64,000 nt of DNA from CATOSK01 sp963665735 (lineage in GTDB: Bacteria > Chloroflexota > Dehalococcoidia > Lucifugimonadales > UBA3495): positions 1,364,001 through 1,428,000 of the forward strand of contig OY762444.1 in the NCBI GenBank assembly GCA_963665735.1. Reading direction: 5' to 3'. Position numbers and translations under genes: made by a program. Under the pieces are notes generated by a model. The model had not been told where the DNA came from. It worked only from the letters and a program-made list of their open reading frames with translations, and made no database searches. Shown piece after piece: positions 52,230-61,219 of the stretch (position 1 is the stretch's first letter; each line of letters starts with the position of its first letter).

Positions 52230-54266
52230 CTAGCAAGCCGGCAGGCTGCCGTCCAGCGTGAACTTTTCCGGGTCGTCCCATCGCCGCTGCAAGTGGGACG
52301 GGACGCAGGTGAAGTTGTTGTTGGCCAAGTTCAGGGAATTCAGCTTGGTCAGGGCCTCCAGTTCGTCCGGTATCTCCCCCCGCAGGTTGTTGCTGCTCAA
52401 GTCCAAAGTTCGCAGGTGGGTCAGCGCGGCCAGCTCCACGGGTATCTCCCCCCGCAGGTCGTGGCCCCGGAAGTTCAGGACGATGACCCGGCCTTCGGCC
52501 CCCAGGGTAATGTTGTTAAGCTGCACCAGCAGAGGGAATTCGGAGCTTTCCTGCCCCTCTTGCAGTGGATACCCGGCGGGGCTGATGTTCCAGGCTTGGT
52601 AGAGGGCAATGACCGCGGCCCGTTCCTCCGGATGTTCCGGGCAGATGGGCAGGATGTCCCCGGTGTACCGGTGCAGGAAATGGGAAATGCAGCCGGCGAA
52701 TTCGTTGCTTTGCCGGTCGCCCCGCAGGTAAAACTCCCCCAACCTGTCCAGGTTATCCAATTCCGGCGGTATCTTTCCGCTCATCTGGTTGTTTCGGAGG
52801 TCCAACTGTTGGAGGTTGGACAGGTTGCCCAGTTCTGGGGGAATCTCCCCGCTCAACTGGTTGTAGCCTATGTATAGCTTTTGCAGGTTGGATAGGTGGC
52901 CCAACTCCGGCGGGATTCCCCCGCTCAACTGGTTGGCGGCGAGGCTCAGTTCTAGCAGGTTGGATAGGTGGCCCAACTCCGGCGGTATCTCCCCGCTTAA
53001 CTGGTTGGCGTAGAGGTGCAACTCTTGCAGGTTGGACAGGTCACCCAGTTCAGGAGGAATCTCCCCGCTTAACTGGTTGTTGTGGAGGTACAGCTCTTGC
53101 AGGGCGGACAGGTCGCCCAACTCCGACGGCAGTTCACCGCTCAATAGGTTCTCATAGAGATAAAGTCCGATAACGCGGCCATAGGGGTCGGTTTCGACGC
53201 CCTGCCACTGGTTCAAGGGTTTAGAGGACAGCCAGTTGTTGACGTTGTACCAGGAATCGCCGTCGGTGGCTTCGTACAGGGCTTCCAGGGCAGCCCGGTC
53301 AGTTTCCACCGAGCCGCTCAACGGCGACACGGTAGGCGCGGGCGCGGCCACCGCGGCCAGGGTCGGGGGAGGCGCCGGCATCACCGGGGGCGCGGTAGGC
53401 GCCGGCCGCGGAGTAGCAGTGGGCTGGGGTTCGGACTGGCCCGGGAAGGGGAACGCAACAGCGGGTTCGTCGGTGGGCTGGGGTTCGGACTGGCCCAGGA
53501 AGGGGAAGGCGGCGTCAGGTTCGGCAGTGGGCCGGGGTTCCGACTGGCCCCCGAAGGGCAAGCCGACAGCAGTTTCGCCGCGTTCCCGGTCAGAACGGGA
53601 GTCCCCGCCGGAGGAACCACGGGTGCCAAAGGTGCAGCCCTCATCCATCAGGTCCCCCTGCACCCCACTCGACAGGTCTTCCCACTCCTCTTCCAGGTCA
53701 TCCCGCAGGTCTAGGAGTTCGTCCTGCGTGTCAACCAACCCCTCCAGAAAGTCTTCCAAGTCGGGCAGCAGGTCTTCCATATCATCCGGGTTATCCTGCA
53801 ACTCATCCATTCTGTCCGCCAGTTCTACCGCCTTTTCAGAGGCATCTACCGCCAGTTCGAGAACTGTGGCGCGGATGTCATGCAGGGCCTTCACTTCCCC
53901 CGGCGGATTGATGGCATCCCAATCTTCCTGGGCGGCCAAGGCTTCCTCCGCATCCTCTTCGGTTTCATCGGTCTCGGAGACGTCGAAGAACGAGTCGCCC
54001 TCGCCATTCGTGGACGCAAATGCGGCGGCGAGGACCAGGAAGGCCATCAATTGTTCTATGTCCTCGGCCTCGAAGTCCTCCTCACTTACATCCCAAGTTC
54101 TGAAAGAAGGATAATCTTCCTCCCATTCCCCGCACTCCTCCGCATAGTCGTCCAGACTCAAGCCGCCACCGCAGGCGGCCAGCGTCAGGGCCAGCAGCAG
54201 AGCCAAGGGCAAGGTGATGAGGAATTTGATGGAGCGGTTGAGGCCGGGGATTGGGGCTAGCAGCAT
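52230..54266 (-). CDS. Leucine-rich-repeat lipoprotein with acidic N-terminal domain
   Basis: 678 residues from the ATG at 54266 (AAGGGGG upstream). Signal LITLPLALLLALTLAAC with lipobox; mature start GGGLSLDDYAEEC, matching the 166-residue lipoprotein, then an acidic helical domain to about 225. A Pro/Glu-rich linker carries repeated GQSEPQPT units. The rest is LRR, again with the LSGEIPPELG unit, the same GCISHFLHRYTGDILPICPE insert and the FTCVPSHLQRRW cap. It thus joins modules found separately in two neighbours. Surface-exposed adhesin-like or sensor role is an inference. Confidence 0.87.
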   Translation of the reverse strand: MLLAPIPGLNRSIKFLITLPLALLLALTLAACGGGLSLDDYAEECGEWEEDYPSFRTWDVSEEDFEAEDIEQLMAFLVLAAAFASTNGEGDSFFDVSETDETEEDAEEALAAQEDWDAINPPGEVKALHDIRATVLELAVDASEKAVELADRMDELQDNPDDMEDLLPDLEDFLEGLVDTQDELLDLRDDLEEEWEDLSSGVQGDLMDEGCTFGTRGSSGGDSRSDRERGETAVGLPFGGQSEPRPTAEPDAAFPFLGQSEPQPTDEPAVAFPFPGQSEPQPTATPRPAPTAPPVMPAPPPTLAAVAAPAPTVSPLSGSVETDRAALEALYEATDGDSWYNVNNWLSSKPLNQWQGVETDPYGRVIGLYLYENLLSGELPSELGDLSALQELYLHNNQLSGEIPPELGDLSNLQELHLYANQLSGEIPPELGHLSNLLELSLAANQLSGGIPPELGHLSNLQKLYIGYNQLSGEIPPELGNLSNLQQLDLRNNQMSGKIPPELDNLDRLGEFYLRGDRQSNEFAGCISHFLHRYTGDILPICPEHPEERAAVIALYQAWNISPAGYPLQEGQESSEFPLLVQLNNITLGAEGRVIVLNFRGHDLRGEIPVELAALTHLRTLDLSSNNLRGEIPDELEALTKLNSLNLANNNFTCVPSHLQRRWDDPEKFTLDGSLPAC

Positions 54267-54297
54267 AGCGGAACCCCCTTGCAGCAAGGATTAGGCG

Positions 54298-54411
54298 CTT
54301 GCTACGGTCACCTAGCCCGACATTGAACTGGCAAGGGGGCGTGGGTGCGCCCGACCCAAGTCAAGATTCAATGCCGAGCAAAAGGGGAACCTTCCGGGTG
54401 ACCGTAGCAAG
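54298..54411. repeat. Nested fold-back element (structured RNA or MITE-like)
   Basis: Perfect 15-base inverted arms CTTGCTACGGTCACC (54298-54312) and GGTGACCGTAGCAAG (54397-54411) enclose a second pair, CATTGAA (54321-54327) / TTCAATG (54367-54373), and a third, GGGCG (54337-54341) / CGCCC (54348-54352). The three nested pairs would give one three-tier stem. It lies upstream of the LRR lipoprotein start and has no coding frame. Confidence 0.7.
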
Positions 54412-54524
54412 GACAGTATGATGCAAGAAGAAAGGAAAAGACAATACCTTTCCTGCGCAAACGCCTCCGCCGGAGCGGCGGGGATTCGCGGTACCCGGAG
54501 GCCCGTTGCGTTTGGAAAAGGGCG

Positions 54525-54980
54525 TTATTCCAGCAGGGGAGCGGCGCCGGTCAGAGCCGACGGGGTGAGCAATGTCACCCGGCTGGCGGAGGATACGAGG
54601 GGCCCGTCGCGGGGCGGCGGGGAGGGGGTGGCAGCGGCGTTATCGGGTTCGGCCCTCCAGAAAGAGGCGGCCCGATTTGCCAGGCGGAAGGCCAGGGACA
54701 GCAGGATAGTCACCGGCTCCCGCAGGTGGGCCAGGGAAAGGCACCAACACAGGAATCCGGCGGCGATGGTGAAGAATATCCCGACTATGGCGAAAGTGGT
54801 CATAGTCTGGGTCATACCAATCAGAAGTTGGGCGGAATCGTGGAAAAAGTCCGCCAGCGGCAAACCCGCCAAGAGCCACAACAGCCCAAGCAGACCAAAC
54901 AAGCCCAGGAAACCGACGTAGGCCAGCAACGGGGCCGGGACAGCTATTTTCCGGGCAAACTCGGTAGAAAACCGAGACAT
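54525..54980 (-). CDS. Membrane protein of unknown function
   Basis: 151 residues from the ATG at 54980; a GTG at 55016 would add 12. Three hydrophobic segments (LLAYVGFLGLFGLLGLLWLLAGLPL; LIGMTQTMTTFAIVGIFFTIAAGFLCWCL; and a shorter VTILLSLAFRLANRAASFW), then a polar Pro/Ser-rich tail. No ribosome site is obvious and no family is recognised. Neighbour of the surface-protein cluster. Confidence 0.55.
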   Translation of the reverse strand: MSRFSTEFARKIAVPAPLLAYVGFLGLFGLLGLLWLLAGLPLADFFHDSAQLLIGMTQTMTTFAIVGIFFTIAAGFLCWCLSLAHLREPVTILLSLAFRLANRAASFWRAEPDNAAATPSPPPRDGPLVSSASRVTLLTPSALTGAAPLLE

Positions 54981-55016
54981 TTTGTTGAGGGTAATCACGT
55001 GAAGAGGGTAACACAC

Positions 55017-55552
55017 ACCCCAATACGAATCAACCGCCGGGGTTTTGGGGCAGCGTCATCTAATCGTCGTCCACACCCTAACCGTCACTCCCGCCCCCAA
55101 CCGTCATTCCGGCGAAGGCCGGAATCCAGAAATCCTTGCTTTTACCAACTTTACCCCCACGAAACTGACCCGCGCCTCAACCCGTTATTCCAGCGTAAAG
55201 CCGACCCCGTACCACGATACGGGGCCGGAATCCAGAAAACCCCCGCCGGCCCGTGTGAGCCTGTCGAACCACCCCCCCACTGACACCTTCCCATTGACAA
55301 CTCCCACCCCACCATATAACATAACCAACAGCAGGGACGACCCTCACCGTGGGGGCCGTCCCTTTCCTTGTCCCGGCCTCAAATCCAACCAGGGGACTGA
55401 CCCCAAGGAGAATATCCCAGAATGTCCCTAAATGCCCCACAAAACAAAAACCCCCATCCAACCGTGGCGCCTGACCCCAACCAAAATGCCACACAATGCC
55501 CCTAAATGCCACGGAAAACAAAAACCCCCAACTTCCAAAGGAGCTAACAACC
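55017..55552. other. Leader and repeat region before the 100-residue protein
   Basis: Contains single palindromes (55101-55132; a decayed one about 55181-55233), promoter-hairpin cassette copy 2 (55294-55370), and copies of the AAATGCC...CGGAAAACAAAAACC element at about 55419-55455 and 55479-55530. A 27-codon frame, ATG at 55422 to TAA at 55505 (MSLNAPQNKNPHPTVAP start), is preceded by AAGGAG. Confidence 0.6.
55294..55370 (+). promoter_or_regulatory. Promoter abutting a terminator-like hairpin, copy 2
   Basis: TTGACA (55294-55299), a 17-base spacer, TAACAT (55317-55322), then GGGACG (55334-55339) paired with CGTCCC (55357-55362) and TTTCCTT. The hairpin is identical to copy 1 (5663-5739) except for one loop base. 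It could attenuate the gene at 55553. Confidence 0.6.
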
Positions 55553-55855
55553 ATGACCATCAGTTCCCTGCAAGCCCGCGTCCGCGCCCTTCGCCGCCAC
55601 TACATTGTCCCCATTATGAAATTCGAGGTCGGCCAATTGGCCGACGAATGGGTCGAAGACTGGCAAACCGCCAAGGCGGAAGACCAGCCCCTGCCCAAGC
55701 CTGTCACCTTCCTCAACAAGGTAGCCAAGGCTGGATTCGGCTTCTTGGGCTGCTCCAACGCCCTGTCCTACCTGGAGCGTTGCGCCCGTGACAAACGGGA
55801 ACCTGACCCCGCCCAAATCTTCCAGCGCGTCTTCCCCCAACCCCTCAAAGCCTGA
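55553..55855 (+). CDS. Small protein of unknown function
   Basis: 100 residues from the ATG at 55553, which has AAGGAG 12 bases upstream. An in-frame ATG at 55496 would add MPLNATENKNPQLPKELTT, a peptide encoded by the repeat element. The body (LRRHYIVPIMKFEVGQLADEWVEDWQTAK; VTFLNKVAKAGFGFLGCSNALSYLERC) looks like a compact helical soluble protein with two cysteines. No family recognised. It is the only protein gene downstream of a promoter-hairpin cassette here. Confidence 0.65.
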   Translation: MTISSLQARVRALRRHYIVPIMKFEVGQLADEWVEDWQTAKAEDQPLPKPVTFLNKVAKAGFGFLGCSNALSYLERCARDKREPDPAQIFQRVFPQPLKA

Positions 55856-56153
55856 CGCCAAAAACCCCATCGCTGGTCAACCCGCCCCGGGTGAAAAATC
55901 ATTCTGGCCCCCAACCCGTCATTCCGGCGAAGGCCGCAATCCAGAAATCCTTGCCTCCGCCGACGCCGCCCTTACCCTGAGAATCGCGGAGGTTGGTCAA
56001 AAACCCATCCCCTGAATAGGGGGAGTGTGGGAGATGGGGTGAACCCCACAGGCGGACAACCCGTAGCGGCAACCCTTGTGGTTTCCCCTTGGCGGGGGAT
56101 GGTGTAAGATAGCCGGAACCAGGGCGACGCCAATACCCCCCAGGGAGGAAGTC

Positions 56154-57167
56154 ATGCCAAAGGTAGCGATTATCGGTACGGGCCTAATCGGCACGTCGTT
56201 GGGCTTGGCGTTGCGCCAGTCGCAGTTGAAAGACCTGCTGGTGGTGGGAACCGACTCGAATCATGGCGCTCGTTCTCGCGCCTCCAAGATGGGCGCTTTC
56301 CACAAGGTGGAAAACCGGCTCTTTTCCACAGTGGAGGACGCCGACATCGTGGTGCTGGCAACCCCGGTCATGGCCATGAAAGAAATTATGGAAACGCTGG
56401 CCCAGGGATTGCCGGAGGACTGCATCGTCACCGACGTGGGCAGTTCCAAGGGAGTGGTGCTGCGCTGGGCCGACGAATGTCTGCCCGACCACGTGAACTT
56501 TATCGGCGGGCACCCAATGGCCGGCAAGGAAACCCCCGGGCCGGAAGCCGCCGAAGCCGACCTGTTCGCCGGCAAGGTCTATTGCGTGGTGCCCAGCCCC
56601 AAGGCCGACCAGCGGGCGGTGGCCGACATTACCACCCTGGTTGAGGCCATCGGCTCCAAGCCCTACTTCATCAGCGTTGACGAACATGACAGTTTCGTCG
56701 CCGCCGCCAGCCATCTGCCCTTTGTCCTTTCCACGGCCCTGGTAAGCTGCACCTCCAAGAGTCCCAACTGGGATGACATCGCTCAATTGGCCTCGTCGGG
56801 TTACCGCGACATTAGCCGCCTGGCCGCCGGCGACCCCATCATGCACCGGGATATTTGCGTCAGCAATCCGGGGCCGATTGTCGCCTGGATTGACAACTTT
56901 ATCCGCGAACTGCACGAGTTCCGGAAGATGCTGGACACCGAATCGTCGCCGAACCAGGATGATGTGGTATCGGTCTTTGACCAGGCCAACGAAGCGCGGG
57001 CCAAGTGGATGTCCGGGGCGATTACCCTGGAATCCCGCAATTACAGCCCCCACCGGGAACTGCCCACCTTCTCCGAAAGCATGGGCGAGATGTTCCTGGG
57101 CCGCAAGCTCCTGGACGCCAGGAAGCGGCTGACCGGCCAGGGCCGCGAGGAACGGAAGCGGCGTTAA
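56154..57167 (+). CDS. tyrA: Prephenate/arogenate dehydrogenase
   Basis: 337 residues from the ATG at 56154 (AGGGAGGAAG upstream). Rossmann start VAIIGTGLIGTSLGLAL (4-20), then TDVGSSKGVV, FIGGHPMAGKETPGPEAA (the prephenate-binding HPMAG motif) and LASSGYRDISRLAAGDP near 225. It oxidatively decarboxylates prephenate (or arogenate) toward tyrosine with NAD(P). There is no chorismate mutase or ACT domain. Followed after 55 bases by gmk. Confidence 0.93.
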   Translation: MPKVAIIGTGLIGTSLGLALRQSQLKDLLVVGTDSNHGARSRASKMGAFHKVENRLFSTVEDADIVVLATPVMAMKEIMETLAQGLPEDCIVTDVGSSKGVVLRWADECLPDHVNFIGGHPMAGKETPGPEAAEADLFAGKVYCVVPSPKADQRAVADITTLVEAIGSKPYFISVDEHDSFVAAASHLPFVLSTALVSCTSKSPNWDDIAQLASSGYRDISRLAAGDPIMHRDICVSNPGPIVAWIDNFIRELHEFRKMLDTESSPNQDDVVSVFDQANEARAKWMSGAITLESRNYSPHRELPTFSESMGEMFLGRKLLDARKRLTGQGREERKRR

Positions 57168-57222
57168 GCGCTGGTGTTGATGGGCGTCGGATGGGCGGCA
57201 ATCGGGAATAAGGGCCGGTAAA

Positions 57223-57843
57223 TTGGGCGATGTACCGATAGCCAGTCCCGCGCCGCCGCTGCTGGTGGTCGTGTCCGGCCCGTCCGGGGTGGGCAAGGAC
57301 GCCGCGCTGGACCAGTTGAAACAGTTGCCCCGGCCTTGGCATTTCGTGGTTACGGCCACCACCAGGGAGCCGCGGCCCGGCGAAGTCCACGGCGTCCATC
57401 ATATTTTTCTGGACACCGGGACTTTTCTGCGGATGCGGGAACGAGATGAACTGCTGGAATCCGCCGAAGTGTATGGACGCTGGTACGGAACGCCCCGGGC
57501 GCAGGTGCGGCAAGCGTTGAAGGACGGCAAGGACGTTATCCTGCGGGTGGACGTTCAGGGGGTGGCGTCGGTGAAAAATCTGGCCCCGGAAAGCGTCGCG
57601 ATATTCATGGTTCCCGCGTCGCTGGAAGAACTGCGGCAGCGGCTGGCCGGACGGGGAACCGAGTCGGCGGCAGACCTGGAGCGGCGATTGGACGCAGCCC
57701 GCGCGGAGTTGGCCCTGGCGGGGAATTTCGACTACCGGGTGGTGAACCGGGAGGGCCAATTGGAGCAAGCCGTCGCCGATATTGACGCCATCATCACGTC
57801 GGAAAAGTGCCGGGTAACCCCGCGGGTAGTCCAACTGCTGTAA
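57223..57843 (+). CDS. gmk: Guanylate kinase
   Basis: 206 residues from a TTG. P-loop GPSGVGKD (19-26), the GMP-binding TTREPRPGEVHGVHHIF and SAEVYGRWYGTP, and lid GRGTESAADLERRLDAA. It phosphorylates GMP to GDP. A TTG start and a weak ribosome site suggest modest expression, or coupling to tyrA. Confidence 0.95.
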   Translation: MGDVPIASPAPPLLVVVSGPSGVGKDAALDQLKQLPRPWHFVVTATTREPRPGEVHGVHHIFLDTGTFLRMRERDELLESAEVYGRWYGTPRAQVRQALKDGKDVILRVDVQGVASVKNLAPESVAIFMVPASLEELRQRLAGRGTESAADLERRLDAARAELALAGNFDYRVVNREGQLEQAVADIDAIITSEKCRVTPRVVQLL

Positions 57844-57864
57844 GCCGGTGTCCGATATATCCCT

Positions 57865-57893
57865 CCCCCTACGAGGGGGAGGGTTAGGGTGGG
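57865..57893. repeat. CTCCCCCT/AGGGGGAG repeat element
   Basis: Short palindrome CTCCCCCTACGAGGGGGAGG followed by a G-rich tail, in the gap between gmk and lipA; same class as 29187-29219. Confidence 0.55.
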
Positions 57894-58021
57894 GGTGGCG
57901 CCCTATCGGGAAAGGGACGAAGAAGGGACTTTCAACACACCCTTTTGGGAAGCGGCCAGTGTCCAGCACTGGCAACGCACTTGGCCCCTGGCCACTCATC
58001 ACTGGCAACTGGTTGAAGGAT

Positions 58022-58951
58022 ATGACAGGAAAGCAGATTCCGGTTTCGGCGGGCGGGCCTTCCAACGCTCCGGTTGACGGGGCGGCGCGGCCCCGGTTGC
58101 CGGAATGGTTGAAGGTCAAGATGCCGGGCAGTCCCCGGTACATGGAATTGAAGCGGCTGATGCGGGGCCACGGGCTGCATACCGTCTGCGAAGAGGCCCA
58201 CTGTCCCAACATCGGGGAATGTTGGGACCGCAGCGCGGCCACCTTCATGATTCTGGGGGACATTTGTACCCGCGCCTGCCGCTATTGCGCCGTGACCACC
58301 GGGAAGCCCCAGGGGTTGGACTTGGGCGAACCGTCCCGCTTGGCCGAAACCGTCAAGATGATGGGTCTGCGCTACTGCGTGATTACGTCGGTCAACCGGG
58401 ATGACCTGCCCGACGGCGGAGCGTCCATATTCGCTGCCTGCATCAGGAAAATCCGGCAGGAGTCGCCGGGGTGCAAAGTGGAGGTCTTGATTCCCGATTT
58501 CGCCGGTTCCTGGGATGCGCTGCAACGGGTGGTTGACGCCAAGCCGGACGTTCTGAATCACAACCTGGAATCGCCCCAGCGGGTTTTCCAACTGGTGCGG
58601 GCCAGGGGCGACTACCGGCTATCGCTGGAACTGCTGGCCAAGGTCAAGGAAATGGACGCCGGAACGGTCACCAAGTCGGGAATAATCGTCGGCATGGGCG
58701 AAACCAGGGATGAACTGGCGCAGGCCATGAAAGACCTGCGGGCGGTGGACTGCGACCTGCTGACCATCGGCCAATACCTGCGCCCGTCGGTCAAGCACAT
58801 CGCCATTGACCGCTACTACACCCCGGCGGAGTTCGACGAACTGCGGCAAATCGGGGAGAACCTGGGGTTCAAGCACGTAGCATCCGGCCCATTGGTGCGC
58901 AGTTCCTACCACGCCGACGAGCAACAAGCCGCTGCCGATTCGGGCTGGTAA
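58022..58951 (+). CDS. lipA: Lipoyl synthase
   Basis: 309 residues from the ATG at 58022 (GAAGGA upstream). Both iron-sulfur clusters are complete: auxiliary C56, C61, C67 (CEEAHCPNIGEC) and radical-SAM C82, C86, C89 (CTRACRYC). The C-terminal RSSYHADE serine motif is present. It inserts two sulfurs into octanoyl groups on lipoyl-dependent enzymes. lipB is not adjacent. Confidence 0.97.
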   Translation: MTGKQIPVSAGGPSNAPVDGAARPRLPEWLKVKMPGSPRYMELKRLMRGHGLHTVCEEAHCPNIGECWDRSAATFMILGDICTRACRYCAVTTGKPQGLDLGEPSRLAETVKMMGLRYCVITSVNRDDLPDGGASIFAACIRKIRQESPGCKVEVLIPDFAGSWDALQRVVDAKPDVLNHNLESPQRVFQLVRARGDYRLSLELLAKVKEMDAGTVTKSGIIVGMGETRDELAQAMKDLRAVDCDLLTIGQYLRPSVKHIAIDRYYTPAEFDELRQIGENLGFKHVASGPLVRSSYHADEQQAAADSGW

Positions 58952-59155
58952 TTCCCATCCCAATCTCCCTTGAGGGGAAGGGCCGGCGTGAGGGTGAAAA
59001 TCCCATTCCCTTGCGCGATTTAATCCGTCATTCCGGCGAAGGCCAGAATCCAGAAATCCCACGCCTACAACATCGTTGGAGAGGGTGAAAAACCCTTCCC
59101 CATAGGTGCGACGGTTCAACCGGCGCGGTGGCAATGACGGGCCGAGGTAGCGGCA

Positions 59156-60709
59156 TTGAAGGTTGACGGTCTGCTTTTACACAACGCCCAGGTGTTGACC
59201 CTGAATCCGGCGCAGCCCACCGCCGGGGCGGTCTTGGCCCTGGGTGATCGGATTGCCGCAGTGGTCAGTGACCGGGAAGTCGGCGGGTTGGCGCCGCGCG
59301 GGGTTGAGGCCATTGACTGCCGGGGTTGTACGCTGCTGCCCGGATTCGTTGACGCCCATTGCCACTTGCTGGCCGCCGCGGGGATGTTGACCGGGGTGGA
59401 CTGCGGGCCGTCCAACGTCAAGTCCATTGAGGGGTTGAAAGCCGCGCTGCGGCAAGCGGCCCGGACTACGCCGCCGGGCGGATGGGTGCGCGGCTACGGG
59501 TACGACGACCTTGCCTTGTCCGAAAAACGGCATCCCGACCGCTGGGATTTGGACGACGCCGTTGCTGACTTGCCGGTCAGAGTTGACCACCGGAGCGGCC
59601 ATGCGTCGGCGCTGAACTCCAAGGCGTTGGAACTGGCGGGGATTGGCCGGGATACGGTTGACCCGGCGGACGGTGTAATCCAGCGGGAGCCGGAGTCGGG
59701 AGAACCTACCGGGCTGTTGTGGGAGATGGCCGGTTTCCTGCGGCAACGGCTGGGGCCAAACCGCAACCCGGCGGAGCGAGCCGAGGGACTTGGACGGCTT
59801 GACCGTAAGTTGCTCAGCCACGGAATCACGTCGGCGCAAGACGCCGGGCCAAGCAATGACCTGCGGCGGTGGCGCTACTTCCAGGCCATTAAAGAGGAAG
59901 GGCGGCTGACCGGACGGGTGACGATGATGGCGGGGCAACCCCACTTGGAAGAGTTGGTCGCGGCGGGCCTGCAATGGGGAACGGGGGATGACGGTCTGCG
60001 GCTGGGACACGCCAAAATCGTCTTGACCATGACCACGGGAACGTTGCTGCCCGGCGAAAAGGACTTTGCCCGTATGGTTGCCGATGCCCACCGGCGGGGA
60101 TTTCCGGTGGCGGTTCATGCTGTGGAGCAAGAGGCGGTGACGGCGGCAGCCCGCGTGTTGGCGGAACATCCCTTGGTTGGAGACCGGATTGAACACTGCT
60201 CCGAGTGTCCGCCGGAGGTTATGCGGCTGCTGCGGGAGAGCGGCGTCCGAGTGGTGACACAGCCGGGGTTCGTTTACTGGAAGGGAGATGACTACCTGGA
60301 ACGGGTGGAGCCGGAACTGCTGCCGTGGCTGTATCCGGTGGCAGACTGGCATCAGGCGGGGATACCATTGGCCTTTGGTTCGGACGCTCCGGTTATAGAC
60401 TTCAATCCGTGGCCGGGGATCGCAGCGGCGGTGACGGGCATGACCGCCGGGGGAGTACCGTTGAACGGGCCGGCGGCGGATGGACGGGCCGGCGGTATGC
60501 CCCTGGCGGACGCTCTGTGGGCCTATACCGTAGGCGGGGCTGAGGCCGAAGGAATTGCCAAGGACAAGGGTAGCATCGCGCCGGGCAAGCTGGCCGACCT
60601 GACGCTGTTGAAGGGGAATGTGAACGACGGCGACGGCATAGAATTGGCGGGCATGGAAACGGCCCGGACCATCGTTGGGGGCAAGGTGGTTTGGAGGCAC
60701 GGGGAGTAG
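59156..60709 (+). CDS. Amidohydrolase (YtcJ-like)
   Basis: 517 residues from a TTG with GAGGTAG upstream. The metal-dependent hydrolase pattern is present: GFVDAHCHL (about 62-70), a mid-barrel VAVHAVEQEAV, HCSECPPE and the late LAFGSDAPVIDFNPWPGI Asp. A final strand reads GKLADLTLLKG. YtcJ-type enzymes hydrolyse N-substituted formamides and related amides; the substrate is unknown. No signal peptide. The preceding gap 58952-59155 carries a single palindrome at 59031-59062. Confidence 0.9.
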   Translation: MKVDGLLLHNAQVLTLNPAQPTAGAVLALGDRIAAVVSDREVGGLAPRGVEAIDCRGCTLLPGFVDAHCHLLAAAGMLTGVDCGPSNVKSIEGLKAALRQAARTTPPGGWVRGYGYDDLALSEKRHPDRWDLDDAVADLPVRVDHRSGHASALNSKALELAGIGRDTVDPADGVIQREPESGEPTGLLWEMAGFLRQRLGPNRNPAERAEGLGRLDRKLLSHGITSAQDAGPSNDLRRWRYFQAIKEEGRLTGRVTMMAGQPHLEELVAAGLQWGTGDDGLRLGHAKIVLTMTTGTLLPGEKDFARMVADAHRRGFPVAVHAVEQEAVTAAARVLAEHPLVGDRIEHCSECPPEVMRLLRESGVRVVTQPGFVYWKGDDYLERVEPELLPWLYPVADWHQAGIPLAFGSDAPVIDFNPWPGIAAAVTGMTAGGVPLNGPAADGRAGGMPLADALWAYTVGGAEAEGIAKDKGSIAPGKLADLTLLKGNVNDGDGIELAGMETARTIVGGKVVWRHGE

Positions 60710-60820
60710 ATTGACCCGGCGGTAAAGCGCTCCGGGGTTGGGCCGGATCGCTGAACCGCTTTTCCGACACTGCTCCTTTACATTAGAATACGCAGACGGC
60801 AACATTGGCGTGTTATAGTA

Positions 60821-61198
60821 GTGTTCCAAGACGACCAGACGAAATACTTGATAATTGGCCCCGCGCTGGTCGTCCTTTTCGTGGCGCTTGGCGGGGTGTA
60901 CGAAGTTTTTGTCCAAGACCATACCCATTGGCACGAAACGGTGGCGGCAACCATAAAGTGGGTTGGCCCGGCGGTTGCCTCAACAATCACGCTCCTGGCG
61001 ATATGGAGGGCTTACGAAATGGTAGCTGCGAATCGGTACCGGGAACAGGGACGTCAGGAAGGATTGCGGGAGGGACGCCAGGAAATTAACGAGGCGTGGG
61101 TGGCATGGCTTCGCCGCAAGGAAGAAGCCGAGGCCGCCGGCCTGCCCTTCTATGAACTGAACCCAGCGGAGAAGGCCGAGCAGGAACGCCGCAGCTAA
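60821..61198 (+). CDS. Small membrane protein with charged C-terminal helix
   Basis: 125 residues from a GTG. Two hydrophobic segments (LIIGPALVVLFVALGGVYEVFV; TIKWVGPAVASTITLLAIWRAYEMV), then a basic and acidic helix with GREQ/GLREGRQE repeats and the end FYELNPAEKAEQERR. No ribosome site is evident. It recalls the small proteins at 45864 in layout but not in sequence. The C-terminal half is duplicated in the next frame. Confidence 0.6.
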   Translation: MFQDDQTKYLIIGPALVVLFVALGGVYEVFVQDHTHWHETVAATIKWVGPAVASTITLLAIWRAYEMVAANRYREQGRQEGLREGRQEINEAWVAWLRRKEEAEAAGLPFYELNPAEKAEQERRS

Positions 61199-61219
61199 CT
61201 GTTACCCACGGTTTCCGGT

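Noticed and set aside
59177..60934. 585-residue minus-strand frame
   Set aside because: It mirrors the amidohydrolase gene and has no recognisable features.
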